Shown here: piece by piece, positions 56,196 to 64,000 of the stretch
Numbering within the stretch: the first letter of the stretch is position 1
Layout of the letters: the number at the start of each line of letters is the position of its first letter
Origin: an uncultured SAR116 cluster alpha proteobacterium
Lineage (GTDB): Bacteria > Pseudomonadota > Alphaproteobacteria > Puniceispirillales > Marisalimonadaceae
Direction: 5' to 3'
NCBI GenBank assembly: GCA_902622745.1
Contig: CACNQW010000001.1
Location: 1-64,000 of the forward strand
DNA: 64,000 nucleotides
Program-made: the position numbers and the translations under genes
The notes under the pieces: model-generated
Told to the model about the DNA's origin: nothing
Database searches by the model: none
Seen by the model: the letters and a program-made list of their open reading frames with translations, nothing else

Positions 56196-56919
56196 AATCT
56201 GTTCAAATAGCTATAAGTTGAACTGTAATTTAATATTTAAATTAGTTTATTTTCAATAAAAAATAAAATATTACTCAAACGTCAATATACATATTAATAA
56301 AAAGACTTTAATTTTTTAATATATTTTTTTGAATAATTTTTATTTTCATTTTTAGTGAGGGCGTTAATCGATAATTTTCAATTAAAAAAGGTATCTGAAT
56401 TAAAAAAAGTTTTCTTGTTCTTTTTGTTAAACTAAACTTTAAATTTATCTTATCTAAAATCCTTTGTGTTAATTTTTTAGTATGAATTGTCTTTTCCGGA
56501 ACTTATATTTAAGCAACTAAATATGACTTTCTTTGTCCGTAGGTCATGACTTGTTCTATTTCATCAAAGGATAAAAAAATGTAATAAGAATTCTTATTTA
56601 TTGTTTCCACTTTTTGAGTTAACAATCATGTCATTTTTTGCTTAAAATTATTTAAATAATAATCTTTATCAACAAACCTAGATCATCCGTTTATAACCAT
56701 CTATCAATTATGGCTTTAGATGATGTATATTTATCTTAGGCATGGGTTTTATGTTAAAAAAATAAAAAGTTCAACAAATCTTATTAATATTATTCCTTAA
56801 TATAATTCGAAGTATTCTATTCTTCTATTAATGAACAAACGTTCATGTTAAACTTTGAAAATAAATAAGAGATTGTAAGTTAAAATGGTCTAATTGATAA
56901 GTTTTAATTAAGTTAATAA
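56196..56919. other. 724-bp non-coding stretch with decayed gene remnant
   Basis: Holds no intact gene. Bases about 56325-56715 are a decayed copy of the CoA-ligase 3' region (listed separately). The stretch 56196-56290 is very AT-rich with nothing recognisable. At 56831-56846 there is a small inverted repeat, ATGAAC and GTTCAT around AAAC, about 75 bases before the gene at 56920; it may be an operator or may be chance. Confidence 0.6.
56325..56715 (-). pseudogene. Decayed copy of long-chain acyl-CoA synthetase 3' region
   Basis: Aligns by eye to about 59150-59540 of the intact CoA ligase. Matching pieces include TTCTATTTCATCAAAGGATA, TTAACAATCATGTCATTTTT, and the stretch coding for WL-TDDLGL here versus WLHTGDLGL in the intact gene. 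Reading frames are broken by several stops and indels. Similarity may begin as early as 56290. It corresponds to roughly the last 130 residues of the ligase. The rest of the gene is gone. Confidence 0.75.
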
Positions 56920-58740
56920 ATGAAATCACATGATAAAAATAAATTAATAATAACCACATCAATATTTTTAATTTTACTAATATTAATTCTTTTAGGGTTA
57001 AAAATAAGAACTGATTTAATAGTAACTCACTTTACACACATCGATGATATCGGTGTTGCTCATACTATTTTAGAAAAAAAAAAGTATTTATTAAAATTTG
57101 ATTATAAATATGATTTATTTTTAAAAAAATTATCTACGCAAGAACCAAACTTATTTAATAAAATATTTTTCTACTTAAATAAGAATGATTTTTTAAAACC
57201 ATTAATTTATGCAATATTTTGGATTAAGAATTATTTGTTCGCAGTGCCACTGGCTTGGACATATTCTCCTGGCCAATTTATTTTTACTAGTTTTTTGTTA
57301 GATATTGATCAAAGTTATGAAAACAAAAAATTAATGGGTAGGTTACCATCATTTTTGTTTAATTTTTTTACTATAATTCTTATTATTCTACTTTGTTTCA
57401 AATTATATACTAAAAATAATAGGTATTTATCTTCTATCATTGGCATTACTCTTTTTTCATTTTCTTGGCAAAATATTATTTATTCATCTCACATGTCCAA
57501 TTATGGTCTAACAAGTTTTGGAGTTTTGTTAATGAATTTGTTTCTCATCAAATTAATTACTACTAAAAATCTATCCAATTCAAACAGTTTTAAAATGGGA
57601 CTTTTTTTTGGAATATTAAATTTATTTCATTACCAATTTTTAATATTCATTTTACCATTTATTTTTACGATTTTTTATTATTATTTTTTTAAAAAAAAAT
57701 ATCCCCTTAAAAAAATATTAGTTTTATTCTTATTTGGTAGTATTGGTTTTCTTATAATATTTTTAACTTTAATTTTCCCTTTTTTAAAAAGTTCTCTTGG
57801 AAATTCTATAAGTTGGAATGCCGGTGTAAATAATGAATATCTTTTAAATATTAATACAAATAAAAATATCATATTTTTGATTATTGAATATTTAACCTTC
57901 TTTATTTTAAATGTACCCGAAGTAATTATTTCAAATTTATCAAACACTTCAAATGAAAGTAATTGGTTAAATTTTACTGGAATGTTATTGACTGTAATGT
58001 TTATTTTTGGTTTTATACGCTCTTTTTATTGCGAAAATGAAATAAGAAAAACAATTTTTATATTTTTATATAGTCTATTTATTGTTTATTTTTTATTAAT
58101 AAATCTTAAACTTATGACATTAAGCCCTACAAGGCACAGTATGATATTAACTTTACCAATTATAATATTTGTACTTGAGGGATTTATTTATGTAGATAAA
58201 CATCTTTTAATAACAATATTCAAAAAGTTTTATAATTTCTTAATACTACCAAGCATTTTCTTAATCTTATGGGTTTTTATTTTTTATAATTCAAAAGATA
58301 ATATTATTAAAAAAAGAACAGACCTATATTCAGAAAGTAAAATTTTTAGTAAAATTAAAAAAGATAATATTGACGTGATAATTAATTTTGATTTGTCAAA
58401 ACAACTTAATTTAATGCCGTCCATAAATACAGTATATCCAATTTTATTTTTTAATATTGTTGATAATAAATTTATAAAAGAAGGCGCAAATGATAAAAAT
58501 CTTTTTAAAAGATCAAAATATAATATTTTATTTCAAAGTAATCATAATTGTATAAATATGAAGTTAAATAATATTATCATTACGAATTTCTTAAAAGAAT
58601 ATAATAAAAATTCTCATTACAATGCCAAAATTATTAAAAACGAATGTAAAATTTTAGAAACAGAAATTGATTGGTCAAATAAAACTAGAAATGGCTCTAA
58701 TGGGTATAGTTATACAATATATAAAGTGACCAAGAATTAA
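56920..58740 (+). CDS. GT-C-like polytopic membrane protein (putative glycosyltransferase)
   Basis: A 606-residue protein with about ten to twelve hydrophobic segments and a C-terminal soluble part. The first extracytoplasmic loop begins THFTHIDDIGVAHTIL, giving an Asp-Asp pair where GT-C glycosyltransferases have catalytic acids. Further on, TYSPGQFIFTS and GRLPSFLFNFFTI resemble the mannosyltransferase/ArnT plan. The codon mix is extremely AT-rich (runs of Lys, Asn, Ile, Phe). It lies between the decayed ligase fragment and the SDR stub within the island. A role in surface polysaccharide or lipid glycosylation is likely but not shown. Confidence 0.62.
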   Translation: MKSHDKNKLIITTSIFLILLILILLGLKIRTDLIVTHFTHIDDIGVAHTILEKKKYLLKFDYKYDLFLKKLSTQEPNLFNKIFFYLNKNDFLKPLIYAIFWIKNYLFAVPLAWTYSPGQFIFTSFLLDIDQSYENKKLMGRLPSFLFNFFTIILIILLCFKLYTKNNRYLSSIIGITLFSFSWQNIIYSSHMSNYGLTSFGVLLMNLFLIKLITTKNLSNSNSFKMGLFFGILNLFHYQFLIFILPFIFTIFYYYFFKKKYPLKKILVLFLFGSIGFLIIFLTLIFPFLKSSLGNSISWNAGVNNEYLLNINTNKNIIFLIIEYLTFFILNVPEVIISNLSNTSNESNWLNFTGMLLTVMFIFGFIRSFYCENEIRKTIFIFLYSLFIVYFLLINLKLMTLSPTRHSMILTLPIIIFVLEGFIYVDKHLLITIFKKFYNFLILPSIFLILWVFIFYNSKDNIIKKRTDLYSESKIFSKIKKDNIDVIINFDLSKQLNLMPSINTVYPILFFNIVDNKFIKEGANDKNLFKRSKYNILFQSNHNCINMKLNNIIITNFLKEYNKNSHYNAKIIKNECKILETEIDWSNKTRNGSNGYSYTIYKVTKN

Positions 58741-58770
58741 ATTTAATCTAAATTATATTAAAATATTTAT

Positions 58771-58809
58771 AACAATTGCAACTTTACCGTTTAATCTAAA
58801 ATCATTCAT
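58771..58809 (-). pseudogene. 5' stub of the SDR gene
   Basis: 39 bases matching the first codons of the SDR gene at 54186-54224, 35 of 39 identical, ending at the equivalent of its start codon (CAT at 58807-58809 on the plus strand). Two changes alter encoded residues. Nothing of the SDR continues to the left, where the GT-C-like gene ends at 58740. It marks the break point of the duplication. Confidence 0.75.
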
Positions 58810-58886
58810 ATATAAGTATCTTCAAATCTTATTAAACAACTTTTCATTTACTTGATATATAATTGGTTTATAAAATATTTATAAGT

Positions 58887-58963
58887 GGTGGCGTAGCTCA
58901 TCTGGATAGAGCATCAGATTCCTAATCTGGGGGTAACAGGTTCGAGTCCTGTCGTCATCACCA
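58887..58963 (+). tRNA. tRNA-Arg (anticodon CCU)
   Basis: A 77-base cloverleaf with encoded CCA. Acceptor GGTGGCG pairs with CGTCATC (two G-U), D-stem GCTC/GAGC, anticodon stem TCAGA/TCTGG around loop TTCCTAA giving CCT, and T-arm ACAGG-TTCGAGT-CCTGT. It reads AGG codons. tRNA-Arg(CCU) genes are frequent integration sites. The decayed twin is at 54304-54380. Confidence 0.95.
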
Positions 58964-59114
58964 CACTTTAAATCTTTATTTATTATGTTTATTTAACGAA
59001 TTCTAAAGAGTGTCTTTAAATTTTCTCTTATGATTGGATATCCTCCTAGTTTTATATACCATTTAAGTAAGTAAAAAGGTATTAGTTTTGGGTACTGTCG
59101 TCCTTTCAACTTTA

Positions 59115-60815
59115 TTAATAAAGTGATTGAAGTTCTTTATGATAATTTTCTTCTATAATTCTTCTTTTGATTTTTAAAGTTGGAGTTAATTCTGATGTTT
59201 CAATGGAAAATGGATTTTTGATCAAATAAAACTTTCTAATTTTTTTTGATAAACTTAAATTTTGATTAACCTCATCAAAAATTTTCATTATTAATTTCTT
59301 ATTTTCTTTAATCTCCTCAGAGGGATAAACTAAAGCAACCAAATAGGGTTTTTCATGTCCATAAATCATAATTTGATCTATTTCATCATAGGATAAAAAA
59401 AGTTCTTCAAGGGGTGCAGGTGCAATATTTTCACCTCCAGAATTAACAATCATTTCATTTTTTCTACCTAATATTTTTAAATAGTTTTCATCGTCAAATA
59501 ATCCTAAATCACCTGTATGTAGCCATCCATTTATAATTGTTTTATCTGTAGACTTTTTATCTTTCCAATAACCTTGCATTAGAGATTTTCCTCTAACTAA
59601 AATTTCTTTATCTTTAGATAGTTTGATTTCTGTCAAATGTATAGCTTTACCAACTTTATCGAACTTAATATTGTTAAATGGGGTTATAGAAATAATTGGT
59701 GAATATTCAGTTTGTCCATAACCCTGTAAAATTTTAATACCCATTGAAAAGAAGAAATTTGCTGCATTTTGTTTCAAAGCTGCTCCGCCAGACACAAAAG
59801 CCATTAGGTTTTTTCCGAAAATTTTTTTGATTTTCTTTCTAATTGTTAATTCAATAACAAAATCTAAAAATTTGTCTTTTACATTTAGATTTTCATTTTT
59901 GTATTTTTTATTTCCTAATATTAAGTTTTTTTCAAACAGGTATTTGATTATTTTATTTTTTGATTTAATTGAGTTTGTGATTTTTTTTAATAACACATCA
60001 TATAGTCTTGGAACTGCTACCATAAGAGTGGGATTAACAAATTGTAGATCATTTAATAATTGGTCTCTATTATTTGAAAAGTAAATTTCACCACCAATAT
60101 AAACGGGAAGCAAAAAACCACCTGTTCTTTCATAAGCATGAGAAAGAGGTAAAATAGATAAAAATTTATGATTATCTATTTTAATATCATCTAAATATAA
60201 TTTAGCACCTTCAATATTTGATTTTATAGAATTGTGGCTGAGCATAACACCTTTTGGATTAGCGCTTGTGCCTGATGTATAAATTATACAAGCCGTGTCA
60301 TTTTTACTTATTTTATAATCGATATTTGATTCTTGTGAATGTGCAACAATTTTTTTATTTAATATATCTTTGTTATATATAAAAAAATTTTTATTTTTAG
60401 TACTTTTAAAACTTTCTAACAAAATAAATTTTTTTGTAAAAATAAGTTTCTCTTTTATCTTTTTTATTTTTAGATAAGCTTCTTCATCTAATAAAGCTAG
60501 TTTGCTTTCTGAGTGATTAAGTAAATAAAGTAATTCATTTTCATTGCTGGTTGTATATGCAGGAACAGTTATCGCTCCTATTTTCATAATTGCTAAATCA
60601 GAAATACACCAAAAGGGCGAGTTCTTTGATATTATACTAACTCTATCACCTTTACTAATTTCAATTTTTTTTAAGAATTCTGATAAAATATTTATTTGTC
60701 GGCCAGCCTCATTCCAACTGATAGAAACCCAATTGCCATTTTCTTTATGCCAAAATAAAGATTTGTCTCTCAGTTTATTTTTTTGACTTTCAAAAATTTC
60801 ATTTAAATTATTCAT
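59115..60815 (-). CDS. Long-chain acyl-CoA synthetase (AMP-forming)
   Basis: A 566-residue FAA1/FadD15-type ligase. P-loop YTSGTSANPKG near residues 178-188, LPLSHAYERTGG near 223-234, FVSGGAALKQ near 340, GQTEYSP near 367, GWLHTGDLGLF near 428 and a C-terminal LTPTLKIKRR with the catalytic lysine. It activates long-chain fatty acids. It is divergent from the M3 peptidase across an 83-bp spacer with an 18-bp palindrome. A broken copy of its 3' region lies at about 56325-56715. The 151 bases between its stop and the tRNA hold one short basic frame described in the findings. Confidence 0.9.
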   Translation of the reverse strand: MNNLNEIFESQKNKLRDKSLFWHKENGNWVSISWNEAGRQINILSEFLKKIEISKGDRVSIISKNSPFWCISDLAIMKIGAITVPAYTTSNENELLYLLNHSESKLALLDEEAYLKIKKIKEKLIFTKKFILLESFKSTKNKNFFIYNKDILNKKIVAHSQESNIDYKISKNDTACIIYTSGTSANPKGVMLSHNSIKSNIEGAKLYLDDIKIDNHKFLSILPLSHAYERTGGFLLPVYIGGEIYFSNNRDQLLNDLQFVNPTLMVAVPRLYDVLLKKITNSIKSKNKIIKYLFEKNLILGNKKYKNENLNVKDKFLDFVIELTIRKKIKKIFGKNLMAFVSGGAALKQNAANFFFSMGIKILQGYGQTEYSPIISITPFNNIKFDKVGKAIHLTEIKLSKDKEILVRGKSLMQGYWKDKKSTDKTIINGWLHTGDLGLFDDENYLKILGRKNEMIVNSGGENIAPAPLEELFLSYDEIDQIMIYGHEKPYLVALVYPSEEIKENKKLIMKIFDEVNQNLSLSKKIRKFYLIKNPFSIETSELTPTLKIKRRIIEENYHKELQSLY

Positions 60816-60849
60816 AAATTTTTAATTTCTAATGTAATTTAAAAAATAG

Positions 60850-60867
60850 ATACTATTTAAATAGTAT
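60850..60867. promoter_or_regulatory. 18-bp perfect palindrome in divergent promoter region
   Basis: ATACTATTTAAATAGTAT is an exact inverted repeat in the spacer between the divergent CoA ligase (start 60815) and M3 peptidase (start 60899). Its length is unlikely by chance even in AT-rich DNA. It may be a dimeric regulator's operator or overlapping -10 elements (TAGTAT reads as a -10 box on either strand). Confidence 0.45.
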
Positions 60868-60898
60868 ACTAATTTAATAAAGAGAATAAATTATAATC

Positions 60899-62662
60899 AT
60901 GAAAAAAAATAAACTGCCTAAATGGAATTTGGATGAAATTTATGTAGGTCATAATGATCCTAAAATTGATAAAGATTTAAAGAAACTTTCAAAGTTGACA
61001 AATCAATTTATTAATAAATGGAAAGGGAAAATTAAAAACTTATCAGGAAAAGAAATATCAAATTGTTTAAAAGAGTATGAAAAAATTTATGAAATAATGG
61101 GATTGTTAAGTACGCATAGCAGTCTTTCATTTGCAAGTAATATGGAAGATGTTGAAGTATCTAGATATAACGCAAAGATCTCTGACAATTTATCGTTGTT
61201 GTTTTCAAAACTAATTTTTTTATCTTTAGAAATTTCTTCGGTGAATAATAAGGTATTTAAGACTTGGGAAAATGATAAAGTTTCAAAGAGATGGATTCCC
61301 TTAATAAAGAACCTAAGAAAAAGAAAAAAATATCAATTATCTCCTCTTGTCGAAGAAATTTTAGTTGAAAAATCTCCAACTGGTAGATCATCATGGGTCA
61401 GACTATTTGATGAAACTTCAGCAGCTTTAAGATTTCCATATGGAAAACAAACCCTAACTGAAGCTGAGATTTTAAATAAATTATCTGATAGCAACCCAGA
61501 AAGCAGAAAAATTGCAGGTAAATCTTTATCAAAAATCTTAAAAGAGAATTCAAGGTTATTTGGAATGATTTTAAATGTAATTTCAAGAGATAAATATGTC
61601 GAAGATAGTAAAAGAGGTTTTGAGTCTATTTTAGAATCAAGAAATTTAGATAATGATATAGAAAATAAAGTTGTTGATTCACTTGTGTCAACCGTATCTA
61701 AAAAGATGCCAGATCTCACACATAAATATTATAAATGGAAAGCTAAAGTATTTAAGAAAAAAAAATTAGATTGGTGGGATAGAAATGCACCACTAAATCA
61801 CAATGAAAATACGCTTATTAAATGGGATGATGCAAAAGATATAGTTTTAGAGGCATTTAATGATTTTAATCCGAAGATCTCGAAAATAGCCAAACAATTT
61901 TTTGATAATAATTGGATTGATGCTGAACCAAGAAAAGGTAAAGCTTCTGGCGCTTTTGCTCATCCATCAGTTCCAAGTCATCATCCTTATATTTTAATGA
62001 ATTATCAAGGCAAGGTAAGAGATGTCATGACACTAGCTCATGAACTAGGTCATGGTGTTCATCAAGTTTTGGCAGGGAAACAAGGATATCTTCTTTCAGA
62101 TACACCGTTAACACTTGCTGAGACTGCATCTGTATTTGGAGAAATGTTAGTATTTAGAAAACTTCTTAATAAGGCTGAAAAAAGTCAAAAGAAAATAATG
62201 TTAGCAAATAAAATTGAAGACATGTTAAATACAGTTGCAAGGCAGATAGGATTTCATCAATTTGAAAATGAATTTCATAAAGCGCGTGTAGCTTCAGAAT
62301 TAACAGTTGACGAAATCTGTGATATATGGATGAAAACTCAGCAACATGCAGTTGGACCTTATATAAAATTAGATAATGATTATAGATCTTTATGGGCTTA
62401 TATTCCTCATTTTGTTCATACGCCATTTTACGTTTATGCGTATGCTTTTGGTGATTGTTTAGTAAATGCTCTTTGGAATGAATATCAAAATAGTGATAAA
62501 AGTAAATTTGCAAATCAATATATTGATTTATTAGAAGCAGGTGGGACTAAAAGACATGATGAATTATTAAAGCCATTTTCATTAAGTGCTTATGACAATA
62601 ATTTTTGGGCTAAAGGTGTCAATTCAATTACAAATATGATTGATGAATTAGAAACTTTATAA
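60899..62662 (+). CDS. pepF: M3-family oligoendopeptidase F-like peptidase
   Basis: A 587-residue zinc metallopeptidase. The HExxH site reads LAHELGHGVHQ near residues 379-389, with the third ligand in ETASVFGEML about 25 residues later. The surrounding FAHPSVPSHHPYILMNYQGK segment and DYRSLWAYIPHFVHTPFYVYAYAFG near 498-522 match the oligoendopeptidase F branch. It is cytoplasmic and breaks down short peptides. It is followed after three bases by the ABC1 kinase gene. Confidence 0.93.
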   Translation: MKKNKLPKWNLDEIYVGHNDPKIDKDLKKLSKLTNQFINKWKGKIKNLSGKEISNCLKEYEKIYEIMGLLSTHSSLSFASNMEDVEVSRYNAKISDNLSLLFSKLIFLSLEISSVNNKVFKTWENDKVSKRWIPLIKNLRKRKKYQLSPLVEEILVEKSPTGRSSWVRLFDETSAALRFPYGKQTLTEAEILNKLSDSNPESRKIAGKSLSKILKENSRLFGMILNVISRDKYVEDSKRGFESILESRNLDNDIENKVVDSLVSTVSKKMPDLTHKYYKWKAKVFKKKKLDWWDRNAPLNHNENTLIKWDDAKDIVLEAFNDFNPKISKIAKQFFDNNWIDAEPRKGKASGAFAHPSVPSHHPYILMNYQGKVRDVMTLAHELGHGVHQVLAGKQGYLLSDTPLTLAETASVFGEMLVFRKLLNKAEKSQKKIMLANKIEDMLNTVARQIGFHQFENEFHKARVASELTVDEICDIWMKTQQHAVGPYIKLDNDYRSLWAYIPHFVHTPFYVYAYAFGDCLVNALWNEYQNSDKSKFANQYIDLLEAGGTKRHDELLKPFSLSAYDNNFWAKGVNSITNMIDELETL

Positions 62663-62665
62663 TTC

Positions 62666-64000
62666 ATGACTAATAATTTAAATGATAAATTAGACGGCTC
62701 ATCTACAACCGGAAGAATAAAAAGATACGCTAAGGTAACTTCAGCAGTTGGTGGACTTGCCGCTAAACTGGCTGGCGAAAAATATTTGGGGCTTAAAATT
62801 GATAAAGAAAATCATGCAAAACAGTTAAGGGAAGCTCTTGGTGGGATTAAAGGGCCAATTATGAAAATAGCACAAATATTATCTACAATTCCAGATGCTG
62901 TCCCTAAAGAATATGCAAATGAGTTAGCTCATCTTCAAGCTGATGCACCTTCAATGGGATGGTTATTTGTAAAAAGACGAATGAGAGCAGAGTTAGGTGA
63001 AAATTGGGTTTCACAATTTAAAAATTTTGATAAGCAAGCTTCCGCTGCTGCATCATTAGGACAAGTTCATTTTGCTGAAGATTTAAAAAATAATAAATTA
63101 GCATGTAAGCTTCAATACCCGGACATGAGTTCCGCAGTCCAAGCAGATCTCAACCAGCTCAAACTTATATTTTCTATTTATGAAAGGTATGATTCTGCAA
63201 TTTCAACTAATGCAATACATCAAGAGTTATCAGAAAGATTAATGGAAGAATTAGATTATTCACATGAATTGAAAAACTTAAATTTGTATAGAGAAATGTT
63301 ATCAAAGTTTGACGAAATAACTTTACCAAAGCCAATAAAAAATCTCTCCACTAATAAATTATTAACCATGACTAGGATTGAAGGTCAAAAAGTCATGGAT
63401 TTTATATCAGAAACTAAAGATCAAGAACTTAAAAATAAACTTGCGCTAAATATGTTTAAGGCTTGGTATGTTCCTTTTTATGAATATGGAATTATTCATG
63501 GAGATCCTCACTTAGGAAATTATTCTATAAGAAATGATGCAGGTGTAAATTTATTAGATTTTGGATGTATTAGAATATTCAAGCCTGAATTTGTTACCGG
63601 AGTTATTGATCTGTATGAAGCTTTAAGAGATGATAACATAGAATTAGCAATATCAGCATATGAGAGATGGGGATTTGAAAACTTAAATAAAAATTTAATC
63701 GAAATATTAAATATTTGGGCTAAATTTATTTATCAACCTCTATTGGAAGATAGAATTAGACCTATATCAGAAATGCCAACTGGTCAATATGGAAGAAAAA
63801 CAGCTGAAAAAGTTCATGAAGAGTTGAAAAAAATTGGAGGTGTAAAACCTCCTAGAGAATTTGTTTTAATGGATAGAGCAGCTATTGGACTTGGTTCAGT
63901 TTTTATGCATTTAAAAGCTGAAATCAACTGGTATAGAGTTTTTCATGAATTAGTTGGTGATTTTAGTGAGAAAAATCTTAAAGATAAACAAAATAAAGTA
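62666..64000 (+). CDS. ABC1/UbiB-family atypical kinase, 3' end outside window
   Basis: 445 codons from ATG at 62666 to the window end with no stop. The ABC1 signatures are present: GGIKGPIMKIAQILST near residues 66-81 (the usual KxGQ reads KIAQ), the alanine-rich loop AAASLGQVHFAED near 128-140, EELDYSHE near 195-202, HGDPHLGNYSI near 275-285 and LLDFGCIRIF near 293-302. Family members support ubiquinone synthesis or lipid metabolism. The KxGQ-to-KIAQ form places it nearer the AarF/ABC1 proteins outside the ubi operon. It is coupled to the M3 peptidase gene. Confidence 0.87.
   Translation, partial: MTNNLNDKLDGSSTTGRIKRYAKVTSAVGGLAAKLAGEKYLGLKIDKENHAKQLREALGGIKGPIMKIAQILSTIPDAVPKEYANELAHLQADAPSMGWLFVKRRMRAELGENWVSQFKNFDKQASAAASLGQVHFAEDLKNNKLACKLQYPDMSSAVQADLNQLKLIFSIYERYDSAISTNAIHQELSERLMEELDYSHELKNLNLYREMLSKFDEITLPKPIKNLSTNKLLTMTRIEGQKVMDFISETKDQELKNKLALNMFKAWYVPFYEYGIIHGDPHLGNYSIRNDAGVNLLDFGCIRIFKPEFVTGVIDLYEALRDDNIELAISAYERWGFENLNKNLIEILNIWAKFIYQPLLEDRIRPISEMPTGQYGRKTAEKVHEELKKIGGVKPPREFVLMDRAAIGLGSVFMHLKAEINWYRVFHELVGDFSEKNLKDKQNKV

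Larger units (their letters stand above)
58771..58963. repeat. Right copy of about 195-bp imperfect direct repeat (SDR stub to tRNA-Arg)
   Basis: Direct counterpart of 54186-54380. In this copy the SDR is only a 39-bp stub and the tRNA-Arg is intact. The 4.6 kb between matching ends of the repeats forms the island. Confidence 0.85.

Noticed and set aside
54186..58963. Classical integrase-driven genomic island or prophage at tRNA-Arg
   Set aside because: No integrase, recombinase or phage gene is present, and the repeats extend beyond the tRNA into the SDR gene.
59108..59123. AT-only-core palindrome at the CoA ligase stop as a terminator
   Set aside because: ACTTTATTAATAAAGT is short, AT-rich, spans the stop codon and lacks a GC stem and T-tract.
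61333..61719. 128-codon minus-strand frame
   Set aside because: Antisense to the M3 peptidase; serine/leucine-rich without recognisable features.
1..64000. CRISPR array, insertion sequence or toxin-antitoxin system
   Set aside because: No regularly spaced repeats, transposase motifs or typical toxin-antitoxin pair were found on reading both strands.

Overview
The window comes from an AT-rich, gene-dense bacterial chromosome. The best fit is a streamlined, aerobic, heterotrophic marine alphaproteobacterium: many CoA ligases and acyl-CoA dehydrogenases, TTT and Liv-type transporters, a fused indolepyruvate oxidoreductase, Coq7, Amt, NrtS and very short intergenic spacers. The lineage is an inference from gene content and base composition, because there is no rRNA here. 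No gene for a recognisable dedicated transcription factor was found in 64 kb.

Layout. 1-9.9 kb: CoA ligases, a DmdC-like acyl-CoA dehydrogenase and a 1149-residue indolepyruvate:ferredoxin oxidoreductase. 8.3-19 kb: a tightly packed run of CoA ligase, MetY-type PLP lyase, alpha/beta hydrolase, second CoA ligase, DapA-like aldolase and thiol-dioxygenase-like cupin, then a convergent four-domain rhodanese, a ThDP enzyme and a TauE/SafE-type exporter. I read this as a candidate organosulfur/carboxylate catabolic module. 19-22 kb: tctCBA transporter. 22.1-27.8 kb: the ligase-associated DNA repair set (ligase, MBL exonuclease, Lhr-type helicase, PdeM). 27.8-29.1 kb: small genes including coq7. 29.1-33.7 kb: livKHMGF. 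34-35.1 kb: nrtS and aroE. 35.1-41.7 kb: a leucine/isovalerate-type degradation cluster (ivd, mccB, methylglutaconyl-CoA hydratase) followed by an AhpD-like protein, a second acyl-CoA dehydrogenase and a CoA transferase. 42.2-46.7 kb: nitrogen genes (gdh, amt, a half-length GlnE). 46.8-53.3 kb: fbp-tkt-pgk-gap-rpe-gph sugar phosphate operon. 53.3-59 kb: an SDR gene, then a small island between a decayed and an intact tRNA-Arg. 59.1-64 kb: long-chain CoA ligase, M3 peptidase and an ABC1-family kinase cut by the window end.

The most unusual structure is at 54.2-60.8 kb. The start of the SDR gene, its upstream region and the tRNA-Arg(CCU) exist twice as about 195-bp direct repeats, with opposite fates: on the left the SDR is intact and the tRNA is decayed, on the right the SDR is a 39-bp stub and the tRNA is intact. 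Between them lie a decayed copy of the 3' part of the neighbouring CoA-ligase gene, what looks like the C-terminal remnant of a PQQ-type sugar dehydrogenase, and two large AT-rich GT-C-like membrane proteins. This looks like a tandem duplication or tRNA-associated recombination site that took in cell-surface genes and then decayed.

All functions are read from motifs and family resemblance by eye; no database search was run. Substrates of the CoA ligases, transporters and lyases are not determined by the sequence.
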